From assembly GCA_000969725.1 (NCBI GenBank), contig JXSR01S074736.1: DNA of 26,899 bases, one strand, 5' to 3'. The notes under the pieces were generated by a model that was not told where the DNA came from, did not search any database, and was given only the letters and a program-made list of their open reading frames with translations. Shown here piece by piece: positions 1 to 9,466 of the stretch. This DNA comes from Ophiothrix spiculata (Eukaryota; Echinodermata; Ophiuroidea; Amphilepidida; Ophiotrichidae). Each line of letters starts with the position of its first letter. The stretch's first letter is position 1. The position numbers and the translations under genes were made by a program.

Positions 1-765
1 AGTGTGTGACCTGTAAACTACTCCAACTACCACATTTTTATTTGTACCTTCAATTTCAACAAAACATGTCTCAAAACTAGAATTAGCAATATTTAGGTCG
101 GGTCTTAGTTTGTATTTGACTTTGTCATTGATGTATAAGCATACACCACCCTTTTCTCTTTCGGTTCTATTAGTATATTCTATATTGTACCCTGGAATGT
201 GATAATATTCACTCGGTTGTTCCTTTAGGTGTGATTCGGTGATTCCAATTGCAGTAAACTCACAATCAAGATCTTTGAGACATTCTTTGAAAGATTCGAA
301 ATTTTTAGAAATACTTCTTATGTTAACATTTAATAAATTCATTGTACAATCATTATTGTCTACATTTTTATCTGAGTTGAACTGTTCAGGAGTCAGATAA
401 GTGCAACTATGAGTAGGATCATTTTTTACAATATCATTATAAGCTTTGTTTCCGGAATCAGCTTCAAATCTCAGTGGATTGAATATCATTTTGTCATATT
501 TTTCTAAATCTATATCCTTTATATTGAAATCAGGAGATTTATTCAATTGGTCTATATCTTTGTCAATATCAAACATATCATGATTTGACGTTTTACAATT
601 TTGACATTCCCAGTTCTTGGGGTCTAAAGCTCTGAGTTGTTTGGGCTTCAATTTGGTACATTTTTTATGAATATATCCGTCACATTTTTTACACGAAATA
701 TTTTTGTGACATTCCTTAACAATCTTTGAGCAAAAAATACATATATCACAAGATTTGAGCAAAGA
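1..765 (-). CDS. LINE ORF2, N-terminal 255 residues: PHD finger plus EEP endonuclease (partial, runs off left edge)
   Basis: The reading frame starts at an ATG at 765-763, with an in-frame stop a short way upstream, and is open to position 1. Residues 10-58 form a classic C4-H-C3 PHD finger: C10/C13, C26/C29, H34/C37, C55/C58, with the usual W53 two residues before the last pair. A polar linker of about 80 residues follows. The EEP (exonuclease-endonuclease-phosphatase) fold begins near residue 141 with LNVNIRS (N148). It continues with the catalytic glutamate in ITESHL (E177), the GGVCLYI strand (206-212) and VVVGVVYRS (245-253), where most LINEs have YRPP. The family protein nicks target DNA and reverse-transcribes the element's RNA; the RT domain is off the edge. 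PHD fingers usually read histone tails, so a role in chromatin targeting is inference. Confidence 0.9.
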
Positions 766-1499
766 CATGAAGATGAACAAATAAACACATATAGAACGAA
801 AGTATCAATATAAATTTGAAAATTGTAAAAAACATGTACTAAAAAATCTTCCAACTAATGGGTCATGTTTGGATTGACCTACATGCACTATGGTATGATA
901 TTGTAAATTATGAGCTACAAGGAAATTAAATCATGAGACACTTGGGTTCACCAATCAAACCATATTTTTTCAAGTCAACTATGTGTAATAATATTTATGA
1001 ATGGTTGCAAAATTATCTCATAATTACTTGATGTAATATTTTTTTGTATCGTGATTACGAAATACGATTCGATTTTTTTGCGATGTTTTTAAGAGTGTGA
1101 ATAATTGCTTTATCTACATCGTAAACAAATTATAGCACATAAGTAATTTGGCGAAGACTTGACTAAACTTCGATATCAATAAAGGCTTGATTGATGAATT
1201 GAACATGATTAAAAATTGGTTTACAGTTCTAAGCAAGGTGTGAATTGCTGGATGTTGTAAATGATCGCCTTTACAATCAAAGTGGAGATTTCATTTTCAG
1301 GTGGTTGACAACAGTATTATTACATGTAAGACATTGAGTATCGTATTTCGAGGCACGCCATCTTGATTTTTTTTCTTTGTAGAAACATAATAAGCAAGGA
1401 TTCTTTACAGAAGATATAAATATACATGTTATTTATGTGTGATTTGAAAAATTAGATCAAATTCATATAGTTCATGAATAGTTGATATTTACCTCAGAC
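766..1499 (-). other. Spacer between LINE ORF1 and ORF2
   Basis: About 730 bp separate the end of ORF1 from the ORF2 ATG, with stops in all frames and high A+T. This is long for a LINE inter-ORF spacer. An 11-bp inverted pair (CGAAATACGAT near 1,059 and its complement near 1,340) is the only structure I noticed, and it is too weak to call a nested insertion. A GAG/GTAAAT donor-like sequence lies immediately after the ORF1 stop on the minus strand. I see no clear acceptor before ORF2. Confidence 0.6.
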
Positions 1500-2204
1500 T
1501 CATTCCGGAGACTCATTGTCTTCTTTGCTTGGATATGGCGTAGGTATATCTTGCCAGTCAACTGAACTCTTAATCAAAAGTTTTACTGTCTTCCCTGGTT
1601 TACTGGTTGGCACGGCAGCAAATATCCTTCCATCAATTGAGAAAGCAGAAGTAACTCCAGGGTATTTTGAAGTTCTAATCAACAGGTCTTGTTTTCTCTT
1701 AGTCAGATCTTCTTTGATAACTATTGGTGTCCTCTTGAGATGTTTCCTTTGTTTGATAACTTTGTCTCTGGCATTGTAGTTAGTAAATTTGACCAAAATT
1801 GGTCTTGGCTTAGAAATTGTGTTGCCTTCACTGTCGGTAATCTGCTTCGACTTTCCCACTCGATGGTTCCTATCAATGTCTGTTGGTTTCAGATCAATTT
1901 TGAGTTTTTCTTTGACAATATCAGTAATCAAATTATCTGTGTTCTCACCCTTTTCCTCGACAATACCGCTAATTCTGAGGTTATTCCTCCTGCTATATTG
2001 TTCGGTTTCATCGGAAATCCTTGTCAGCCGGTTGATATCACTGTTGATCTCGTTGATATTTGTCCTTACATCTGAAATGGCTTTAGCAAAGTTTTTTTCA
2101 TTTTTGAATATCAGATCCAAGTCTTTCCTGATGACATCAATTTCATTTTCACATTTGGCTAAACGGGGTCCAAGTTTTTCATAATAATGGAAGGGACTGT
2201 TCAC
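1500..2204 (-). CDS. LINE ORF1 protein (coiled coil, RRM-like, C-terminal domain), start codon lost
   Basis: 234 codons including a non-ATG first codon (GTG at 2,204). In-frame stops lie just upstream and there is no ATG near the start. Residues 15-70 are rich in charged and leucine/isoleucine heptads and look like a coiled coil. Residues 72-84 (SRRNNLRISGIVE) and 112-117 (RNHRVG), then 133-157 with PRPILVKF, match the RRM-like core of L1-type ORF1 proteins (the Transposase_22 family). Residues 158-215 resemble the C-terminal domain. In this family the protein trimerises, coats the element's RNA and acts as a chaperone. The first few codons probably belong to the flanking unit, because homology to the sister units starts at about 2,198. 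This copy therefore cannot express ORF1 from its own start. Confidence 0.88.
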   Translation of the reverse strand: MNSPFHYYEKLGPRLAKCENEIDVIRKDLDLIFKNEKNFAKAISDVRTNINEINSDINRLTRISDETEQYSRRNNLRISGIVEEKGENTDNLITDIVKEKLKIDLKPTDIDRNHRVGKSKQITDSEGNTISKPRPILVKFTNYNARDKVIKQRKHLKRTPIVIKEDLTKRKQDLLIRTSKYPGVTSAFSIDGRIFAAVPTSKPGKTVKLLIKSSVDWQDIPTPYPSKEDNESPE

Positions 2205-2639
2205 ATAGAATTATCATAAAGTATGACAGTTATGGAACTGAAACATTATATATGAAGTCATGACATTTGGTGTCTCAGTATTATCTGATAGAACATTGAA
2301 TCAGATAACCAACTGTTCATACCATATGTTTTAAAAACCTATTTGTATGACTGATATTAACTCATTAAATATGGAAACATGAAGTTCAAAAGAATCATGG
2401 TTTTTATATTTACATTTGACCCATGGTATCCAAATGTATAATCTAATGGTCTCCATTTCATACTTTATTTGATTTTAATTTGGTGTAAACGATATGATGT
2501 AAACCTGAAATATATGTTTGCATGTTCATTATTATTACTTGTTCAGTTCCACTCTGGATAACTTATATTGCTTCATACATTTTTTGGAAGTTGTGATTCA
2601 ATATGGCACATAAATTCTGTGAATTCATTTTGTAAAATA

Positions 2640-2790
2640 ATAATTACCTTTGTATTTTGTAGAAACATTAGCAAACAGAAGTATACATAAGATATGCTAC
2701 AATGAACAGCATAAAGGAGACGACAACTGCATCCATTTGTCACGGCGGGACATATTTGTTCAATTGAAAAAACAGAAGACATCTTTTCTT
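2640..2790 (+). repeat. Dispersed repeat block, related in inverted orientation to 26,750-26,899
   Basis: ATATGCTACAATGA, GACAACTGCA and CACGGCGGGACA occur in this order here and, reverse-complemented, at the right end of the window. I see no counterpart in units 2 and 3, so this is probably an insertion into unit 1. In one frame both copies give similar peptides (CYNEQHxGxDNC then RRD), hinting at a broken coding segment of an unknown element. The match is short, so family and ends are unknown. Confidence 0.5.
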
Positions 2791-2814
2791 GAAAATCTTG
2801 TGATGAGAAGTCCT

Positions 2815-3240
2815 GCTGTATGGAATTTGACCAATAAACATGTTTGACCCACTTATATTATACACAATATAACATCTCTAGTTAAATGGACAGACCTTAA
2901 ATACACATTAATATACAAGGAGGCTATGTTTAGTAGATTTGAGTTATCATATGCAAATACTTTGACACCATAAGATCATATAAAAGAAAGCCAACACCAT
3001 ATTTACATTCAGTATGGTGAATACATGGTATGTAAGTACATGCAGAAAGCCAAACGCATCGCAATTTTCAATTTTACCTTTTCAAAAGCCATCATACCAG
3101 GAGATTCATTATCTAAAGTTACTTGGATACAGGCTAATGTATGATACCAGGATAGGTAATGAAGGAGCCAGCCTTGTCTTTCATGTTGTACCTCTTTTGT
3201 ATGTGTCTTTGAATATCCATCCTGTGTCATATGTTTTATT
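2815..3240 (+). repeat. Unit-internal block A, copy 1
   Basis: The order TTTGACCAATAAACATG, GACCCACTTA, AGGCTA, TTTAGTAGATTTGAGTT, ACCATAAGATCATATA and TACATGCAGAAAGCCA is repeated at about 11,400-11,890 and about 16,680-17,270. Frames of 73-77 codons on both strands here are not preserved in the other copies, so I regard it as non-coding. Confidence 0.8.
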
Positions 3241-3469
3241 AAATTGAATTGTGTGATAAATAGCTAAAATGAAACCCCCCTTTTTGACTTTGGTTTTGAA
3301 TGGGAATTTAATGTAATAAGTATAAAATAAACTGGTTACTATTATAAGAAATATCTATTTAATGAATTTTGAATATTGGAATTTTAAAAAGAATCTTGGA
3401 AATATGAATGACAAGCAATACGTCATAAAAATTGAAAACATATGATCTAAATGATAAACAGGTTGTCTT

Positions 3470-3720
3470 ATATTCCAAATACTAGATTTTGCATGCTGAG
3501 ATTCCTTAAAAGAAATATAGAGTGACAAAACTTATTAAATTTCTCTCAGAGACAATATCCATTGCAAAATATGAGGAGACCAGTATTTTCTTTTCAAACC
3601 ATGCTGTTAGAATTGATTTCCGTACTGATAGATATCTTGGTGTATTTTCTAAAATTCTTTATTTTGCCAAAACCTTGTTTTATACAAAACTGAAATTATT
3701 TGGTGAAATCTAGAAGGTTT
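3470..3720 (+). repeat. Well-preserved block B, copy 1
   Basis: About 250 bp from CTAGATTTTGCATGCTGAG through ATGAGGAGACCAGTATT to the CCTTGTTTTAT stretch, kept at roughly 90% by eye in units 2 and 3. A 63-codon frame starting at 3,522 is similar in unit 2. It is shifted by a one-base length difference in unit 3, so coding is unlikely. Confidence 0.8.
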
Positions 3721-3969
3721 ACATTTCATGTGTAAAACATGGAAGTAAATTGAAAACACATGTCTCATTCGGGGGTCTTGTTTTACCTATAATATTAATC
3801 AGTGTAAATTAGCTTGAAATTGAAGAGAAGTATGCAATGTTCTATTTAATCTACTATTCAAATCTATATAGTTCATTACAGGGTTGTTTTTTAAAATTAT
3901 GATGTGCATGCAATTTTTTTCTCAAAAAGTAAAAATACAACATTTGCATTTTCAGATAATGTGCAAGGT

Positions 3970-3984
3970 GTTTTTTTTTTTTTT
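3970..3984 (+). repeat. Poly-T run
   Basis: An uninterrupted run of about 15 T residues in unit 1. The equivalent stretch in unit 3 lacks it. It could be a decayed A-tail of a minus-strand retroposed copy or simple slippage; no retroposed body is recognisable next to it. Confidence 0.7.
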
Positions 3985-4061
3985 GGAAAATGAGAAATGA
4001 GCAAACCCTTTCAAAATAAAAGACGGTATCTACCGTATCAAATAAGAATATACAACCTTCT

Positions 4062-4640
4062 AGCTAGGAATGATTGGATTGAAGTGATATTTGATGTTTA
4101 ATGGAAGTATCTTCTAATATTTATAGTTTACATATACTGCATTTTTATTTTGTAGGGCAGATGTATGTTATGGGTGATTTTAAAACCTTTTTTTGATGGG
4201 CACGGATTGAAACAAAAATTGGGATGCATAATGGAATGTCTTCAATATAAACCTAAGATGGGCATGGATTGATGTGAAATTATACATTTCTTTGAAATGC
4301 ATACTAGTCTAATACATTTCCATGTATTACATTTTTACTTTGTATTGCAGATTTATATTATGGGTGATTTCAAAATGAACCTTCTTGGATGGGAGATGAT
4401 TTAAGGGAAATTGAACATATCTACTAATTTAATATTTCCACATACGGCATTTTTACTTTGTGTGGCTGATCTTTATCATGAATGACTTGGCAGATCTATA
4501 TCATGAGGGACTTCAATATTAATCTGCTAGTAATAAGTATTGGAGTGGGTTGAAGTGAAATTGGACATTTGATGGAAGGATCTGCTATGTTTTACATTTG
4601 TGTGTACTGCATTTTTATCTTGTATGATGAAGTTGAACAA
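4062..4640 (+). repeat. Minisatellite, about 4-5 units of 120-140 bp (unit 1)
   Basis: Each unit runs GATTGGATTGAAGTGA, (G)ACATTTAATGGAAGTATCT, ACATACTGCATTTTTA, CTTTGTATGGCAGAT, then a TATATCATGGGTGA-like string and AACCTTCT. Unit starts fall near 4,066, 4,195 (shortened), 4,257, 4,387 and 4,528. The same array, with about 2.7 units, lies in unit 3 at 20,120-20,460, so it predates the unit duplication. In one frame the unit end reads YIMGDFNINLL, like the Mg-binding motif of LINE EEP endonucleases. Confidence 0.75.
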
Positions 4641-4659
4641 ATAAAATTATTATATAAAT

Positions 4660-5000
4660 TTTAAATAAACCCGACACCTTGCTGCTATTATTATGAAAGT
4701 CATCTTTATTTGATATGAATGAGTCCCAGGTGTTCAATACTATTACACTTGCTATGATTGGATTTTTTCGTTACAGTTTAATAAATAAGAAAAACCATCA
4801 CAACTGGAGTGGTGTTATAAAAATATAAATAAGAATACTGACCGCAGATCAGCTCAACTGTTTTTGTTCAATCGTGAAATAGAATTGAGTTTAATCATAC
4901 TGACAAGGGGTCATCGCCATGAATAAAATGAAGATATATTCTAAGCAATTCTCTCTATCAGTATATTGGCATTGGCCTTGCTATTTGTTAAAACTGATTT
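4660..5000 (+). repeat. Unit-internal block C, copy 1
   Basis: Matches 20,495-20,840 at roughly 80% by eye. Anchors: ACACTTGCTATGATTGGATT, GGAGTGGTGTT, and ATACTGACCGCAGATCA followed by CTCAACTGTTTTTGTT. It is absent from unit 2, within that unit's deletion, and non-coding in all frames. Confidence 0.75.
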
Positions 5001-5224
5001 AATTTTTCCTTCATATGATAGACTTTTTTATGATGTCATTTTTTACTTGATAAAGATTTATTGTATTGTAAACGTTTATTAAAGATACGTAAGAAGTTTT
5101 GACTAGTGCAATAAGTAAAATGAACTCTGTTTTACAGACCAAGTGGCAAGACAAAGATATATCATTTTGGTACCTTTATTAATATAAAAATAATAAGAAA
5201 TAGTATAATGAGCCATATTTTTAA

Positions 5225-5251
5225 TTTATATATTTATTTATTTATTTATTT
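5225..5251 (+). repeat. (ATTT)n microsatellite
   Basis: TATTTATTTATTTATTTA-type tract of about six repeats within unit 1. Simple slippage sequence; no gene around it. Confidence 0.8.
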
Positions 5252-7260
5252 ACATGTTTTGGTAATGAAAATATGGCAGAAAATTTGTAGGAAGTTGTGA
5301 TTTTTGCAGTCTGTCATGTTTGGTCAGGTCATTTTTGCAAAAAGAAGTTACCAGGAAATAAACATGTCAACTAAGCAAACTTACATGAATGGTTTATTTG
5401 CCTGTGAAACATCGCCTTTTCATAAATTATGTTTATCTAATAAAAATTACAATTGTATTCAAACACTAAATTTTGTTTCAAAATAAAAATCTTTCAATTT
5501 TTTTAAAAATAAGGTTGGTTTCTTTTTTCAAATAAAGTAGTCCTTACTTAATAAAAATGGAACACATCAGTATCACACACAGTACCTGCATAAAGTGTGC
5601 ATGCCTTGAAGTAAATAAAAGCAACTGCTTATTATCAAAGGATACTGACTGTCTCATATTTTTCAATAAAATTATGTTTTCTTTTATGGTGTTCTGCTTT
5701 CTTTCGTGGATTTTATGAGGGGTTTCACTAATAAAAGCAAAAATGTCATAATTTTAAAAAGAAAGAAAAAATGCAGGACTTACTAAAAATAAGCTCATAT
5801 TTTACTCAGACATGATTATTTCAAGAATATGTGCTTAAAAAGCATGACATGAAACCAGGATGTATATGTTACATATTGTTTTCATCACACATAATTTTTC
5901 TAGCAGCGGATTTTGAGTTTATTTGCACTGTGTTGTAGTCATTTCTTAGTTTTTTCTCATACTGATTTATTTTTTCAAATTCCTGCATAAGATGACAGTG
6001 ATGTTAGTCTGTACAGTTGTTCCAGTTTTAAAAGGCTCAGCAAAATGTTTGTCTTGGGTCAGATTGTTATGTAATTGATACTGATTATCCAAATTAAAAG
6101 GAAATGTTTCAAAATATATTTATTTTTCACAACTCACTACACTTGTAGGTTAATCATACTTCTGAATCCATATTCATGGAACTCTAATATCTCTATCTGG
6201 GAATAAAAATCCGGTAATTACTGTTAATTTGGTGTGGGTAATGGTAGACAAGAGTAATGTAAGGAAACGCATACATAATCTTTTATAATAGGATTTGATT
6301 TTTCTGATCAACTAAAAGACTGTCTTTTGTTTCATTTCAAAATTAAATTATAAAGATGCCTTATGGAACCAGGTTTGTAGATAAGTGGCCTCTTACCCTA
6401 AATTCCTGTCCTCTTGGCCATTATTCATGAAAAGTTGCTAACTCAAGTTGGCAAGTAATTCATCCTTTACTTGCCACATTAACTTGGTTATAGGGCTTTT
6501 AGTTGCAATTTAGAATCAAAGAAAAAAACAATATTTAAAAATATGATGAAATTAAGCCTTATCAATTAACTTTCTTAAATTTGCTTTTGAACAAACATTG
6601 TCAAAAGGATCTGACTCGTGTAATGTCTTGGTTAAACAAACTTATTGGATTGCGGACTATCCATGTTTGAAGAAAAAACAAAGGCAAATATACATAGTCA
6701 TCATCAGGAGACATGTAGCTTGAACCAGATCATTTAAAAGTCATTTAAAGGGCCTAAATGAGAGCTGTCAATATAAGAAAAAAGCATTATGTAGTTTGAA
6801 AGGAACCAATAAGTGGGTTTCTTTTGTTTGATTTTCAAATGAATATGTGCATTAATAGGATGTTATAATGGTATATATGGCATACAATGTCAAAGAAAGG
6901 GATTAAAAATAGCTTTTACATAATGCCAAACCAAACTGGTAGATGTGAAATTTAACAGGGGTAGTATGGATACATTTAACACAGGGTATTTAATTGTTTC
7001 TATTAGAGCCATTGTTAAACTTGATACAATATTCATTGCTTTTGTGTTAATTCAAATATGTTTGATTTGACCTCTTTGAAGTACTTCACAAATAGAACAT
7101 TGAATTCTGAGAGTTTCAATCGTGGAATATATTTTCATGATAATCAAGGAAAGAAAACATCGTAGAAAAAGTGCACTGGAAATTCCAAAAGCAGAAATAT
7201 GATTCTCATTTCTTAGAATAGCAAAATACATTACGGATATAACAAAGATATGTTATAATG
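5252..7260. other. A+T-rich unit 1 interior without genes
   Basis: I see no gene here. About 6,370-6,830 corresponds to unit 3 at 22,960-23,070 and 24,020-24,620 (TCATCATCAG, then GGGCCTAAATGAGAGCT, then GTTTCTTTTGTTTGAT). The rest is only patchily alignable. A 60-codon frame at 5,304-5,486 has low-complexity composition and no counterpart in unit 3. Confidence 0.6.
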
Positions 7261-7559
7261 TTGGGAAATATTTTGTGTAACACAATTTGGCATTATGAGC
7301 TATAAGAGAAGATATAGTGTCCTTCCCATCATTCATTAGATTGTTAGGAAATAAAGCATAATGGGAATCATATTAACTCTCTCTTGTATGTTACTGCCAT
7401 GGATATTATGATTAAGCTTGGTTGTAGAAACATTTTTAAAAGCTGATGATGCAAGTCTGATTAGACTAACTATGTTGATGTGTGTTTGATTTTACTTACA
7501 AATAAAATGTTACTAATAAATGTACCTTTCTGTTCTCTCTTTCTCTTTCATATGACCAT

Positions 7560-7604
7560 TGATTGGTGATGTTTACTCTCTTTTTAACAACTTCAGGTAA
7601 GAAT
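7560..7604 (+). promoter_or_regulatory. Candidate recursive-splice (ratchet) site: 3' and 5' splice signals back to back
   Basis: A pyrimidine-rich run (TTTACTCTCTTTTTAAC) leads to ACTTCAG, followed at once by GTAAGAATG, so an acceptor AG and a strong donor GTAAG are adjacent with no exon between. This is the form known from ratcheting points in long introns. The same arrangement is kept in unit 3 at about 26,050-26,092, including the upstream ATTGATTGGTG. It would act only if the window is intronic on the plus strand, which I cannot show. Confidence 0.4.
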
Positions 7605-7633
7605 GATTAACAATTTGGGCAAAAATCAGACAA

Positions 7634-7809
7634 TATGGGCCCGTATTCCAGAAAGTTGTTTAGCTAAAACAATGGTTTTATTCTCCACAACAGAGCGGCT
7701 CATTGAACTGTTCTGTTTAAAAGTTGCAATGGTGCGTATAATTCCTGGACAGTTGACGTTCAGTTAAACCGTGGTTTAGCTAAGCACCTTTTTGGAATAT
7801 GGGCCTATA
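7634..7809. mobile_element. MITE-like element with GGGCCC termini
   Basis: The ends are inverted copies: TATGGGCCCGTATTCC on the left and the complement of TATAGGCCCATATTCC on the right, extending inward through a TTAGCTAAA stretch, about 45 bp per arm. There is no room for a transposase. The paralogous site in unit 3 (near 26,125, CAGACAAAATAAGTC) lacks the insert and continues as AATAAGT, which fits a TA or ATA target duplication. Superfamily not assigned. Confidence 0.85.
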
Positions 7810-8007
7810 AGTATAAGTTGGCCAAATCAAGGAAAACACATTAACAAGAGTCTGATGCTATGAAATATATGGAATTTATTTCCACCTGAAATTGCTGACG
7901 ATAAAACGCTACTCTCTTATCGCTCAATAGATAATAGTTCAACAACTTCATAAGTTTATAAATGAAAAGGGTATTTCTGTATTGGTAAGACATTAAGTTG
8001 TATATGA

Positions 8008-8101
8008 TACAAAATCCTCAATGTGATACGAAAAGTCATATTAAACAGTTCTTTTACAAAATCCTCAATGTGATACAAAAAGTCATATTATACAGTTCTT
8101 T
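8008..8101 (+). repeat. Two-copy tandem duplication, 47-bp unit
   Basis: The unit beginning TACAAAATCCTCAATGTGAT occurs at 8,008-8,054 and 8,055-8,101 with about two mismatches. A recent local duplication in non-coding sequence. Confidence 0.93.
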
Positions 8102-8639
8102 TGCCAGTCCAGCTTGCATCACTTGTGTTTGTGAGACTATTTGAAACTACAAAACTAAAATTGATTGCAATTTTTTAAAAATATGAAAAGCATAAGCCCT
8201 GGCATTCTCAAGCTTTTGCTTGAAAAATTTATTTTCAAACTGACTGATAAATTTGATACCCCCTGTTGTTCTGATGCGATGCAAATTTTTGTTCCTTGTG
8301 TGATACGAACCCAAACCATTATATTTCTCCTATTAGAAGGAACAAACTGGGGATAACTGAAATGTGATATTGCTGTAGATGGTATTCAATGGGTTAGTTC
8401 TGACCTTGCAAATTCGTAAATTTTGGACAAGAAAAATCATGGTCCTTCAGTTTTGTTAATTATTGATATGTGCATTTGTGTAAACTGACATTGAATAAAA
8501 TGTAAAATATACTGTTTGAATATATGAAAGCATGTATTTTGAAAACATCAATTATGTTATAAAATACATTTCCCTTTCTCTGAAGCTCTCAACACCATAC
8601 CAAAATGAAGTGACCATTACAGCTTTTAAAAGTCAATGT

Positions 8640-8880
8640 AACTCAGTAATTACATCACAAGCAAGACCGTTGTTACTCAGTCCTCCTACTGCATCAATGC
8701 CACCGCCTTAATCAAAATTGAGCATAATTGCTGCAGGTGTCCAGCCACCCATATTTACTAAATCTCCTAATTACTATTGAATTAATGATCAAGCCTGGTC
8801 ACTTTGCTTTCCTATAGACAACATATTCATTGTTGACATAGTGGACTGGTTGGACCAAATCCCAACGTTGTAATGAATCT
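8640..8880 (+). other. Highly conserved non-coding block D, copy 1
   Basis: Matches 13,980-14,240 at roughly 92-93% by eye, while the neighbouring 80 bp are nearer 75%. It includes GCAAGACCGTTGTTACTCAG, CAATGCCACCGCCTTAATC, TGTCCAGCCACCCATATT, GAATTAATGATCAAGCCTGG and TTGACATAGTGGACTGGTTG. Stops occur in every frame, and a 16-bp length difference between copies rules out a shared reading frame. ATTA/TAAT cores and an ATTGTTG-like site are present but common. It could be an enhancer or a non-coding RNA segment. Confidence 0.75.
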
Positions 8881-9466
8881 GTAATCCCAGTGTGCATATT
8901 TTAGAAATGTGATACTTTAAAGCTGAGATAAGTCAGGTGTAGGATAATTACAGTCAGCGAACCAGATACAATGATGGTCAAGGCACCAGGATCTGGATAA
9001 AGTGTGATTAGGAATTTTCCAATGAGATCAAGTAAAACCACATCATTCAGCTTGTTCAGTTACCTTTGTATTGTACTGGTCATTTTGCGAACACTTTAGA
9101 AAAAGTATGATTCAATATGTTTATTTTGAAGTTTATTTTGAACTTCAAATCATGTCTTCTCTCTGAATATGCATATATACTCTGATAGTAAACTAAACAA
9201 TCAAAGCATGGTGTTTTTTCACAACTTGCTGCAAGAAATAAATATCAAGTTCAGTTTGTCTTTACGTTTAAAAATTGATCAGTATCTCAAGTGAATGCAA
9301 TTTGAACACTTCAAATCACTGTGAATAATGTCTATAATAATTGAAGTTCTATATATAGTGGAATTTTCTATTACAAGTAGGTCATAGAAAATGTAGTTTT
9401 AAGGAATGTTAGGAAACAGGTTAAGGTAGATATGTTGTTTTTCATCTTGAAGAAATTTGTGTCTAC

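Larger units (their letters stand above)
1..2198 (-). mobile_element. LINE (non-LTR retrotransposon), 5'-truncated, 3' part beyond left edge
   Basis: Two reading frames in LINE order lie on the minus strand: an ORF1-type nucleic-acid-binding protein, then an ORF2 opening with a PHD finger and an EEP endonuclease. The reverse transcriptase that should follow lies outside the window, so I cannot assign a clade; EEP-bearing families such as CR1/L2, Daphne, Jockey or L1 are all candidates. The right boundary is set by homology: from about 2,198 rightward (ttcacatagaattat) the sequence matches about 10,685 and 15,920 at the starts of two sister repeat units, and left of it the match stops. ORF1 lacks its start codon exactly there, as expected for a 5'-truncated insertion. 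Both ORFs look uninterrupted in the visible part, so the insertion is probably much younger than the repeat array. Confidence 0.88.

Noticed and set aside
648-854. 68-codon minus-strand frame
   Set aside because: It overlaps the LINE ORF2 start in another frame and is a shadow of it.
1059-1350. Nested MITE in the LINE spacer
   Set aside because: Only an 11-bp inverted pair; the outer sequences do not match and no target duplication is seen.
1516-2184. Plus-strand frames of 87-131 codons opposite LINE ORF1
   Set aside because: They are antisense shadows of ORF1.
1490-2205. LINE ORF1 as a spliced host exon (acceptor-like AACAG, donor-like GAG/GTAAAT)
   Set aside because: The stop codon precedes the donor, the pyrimidine tract is poor, and 5' truncation at the unit boundary explains the missing ATG better.
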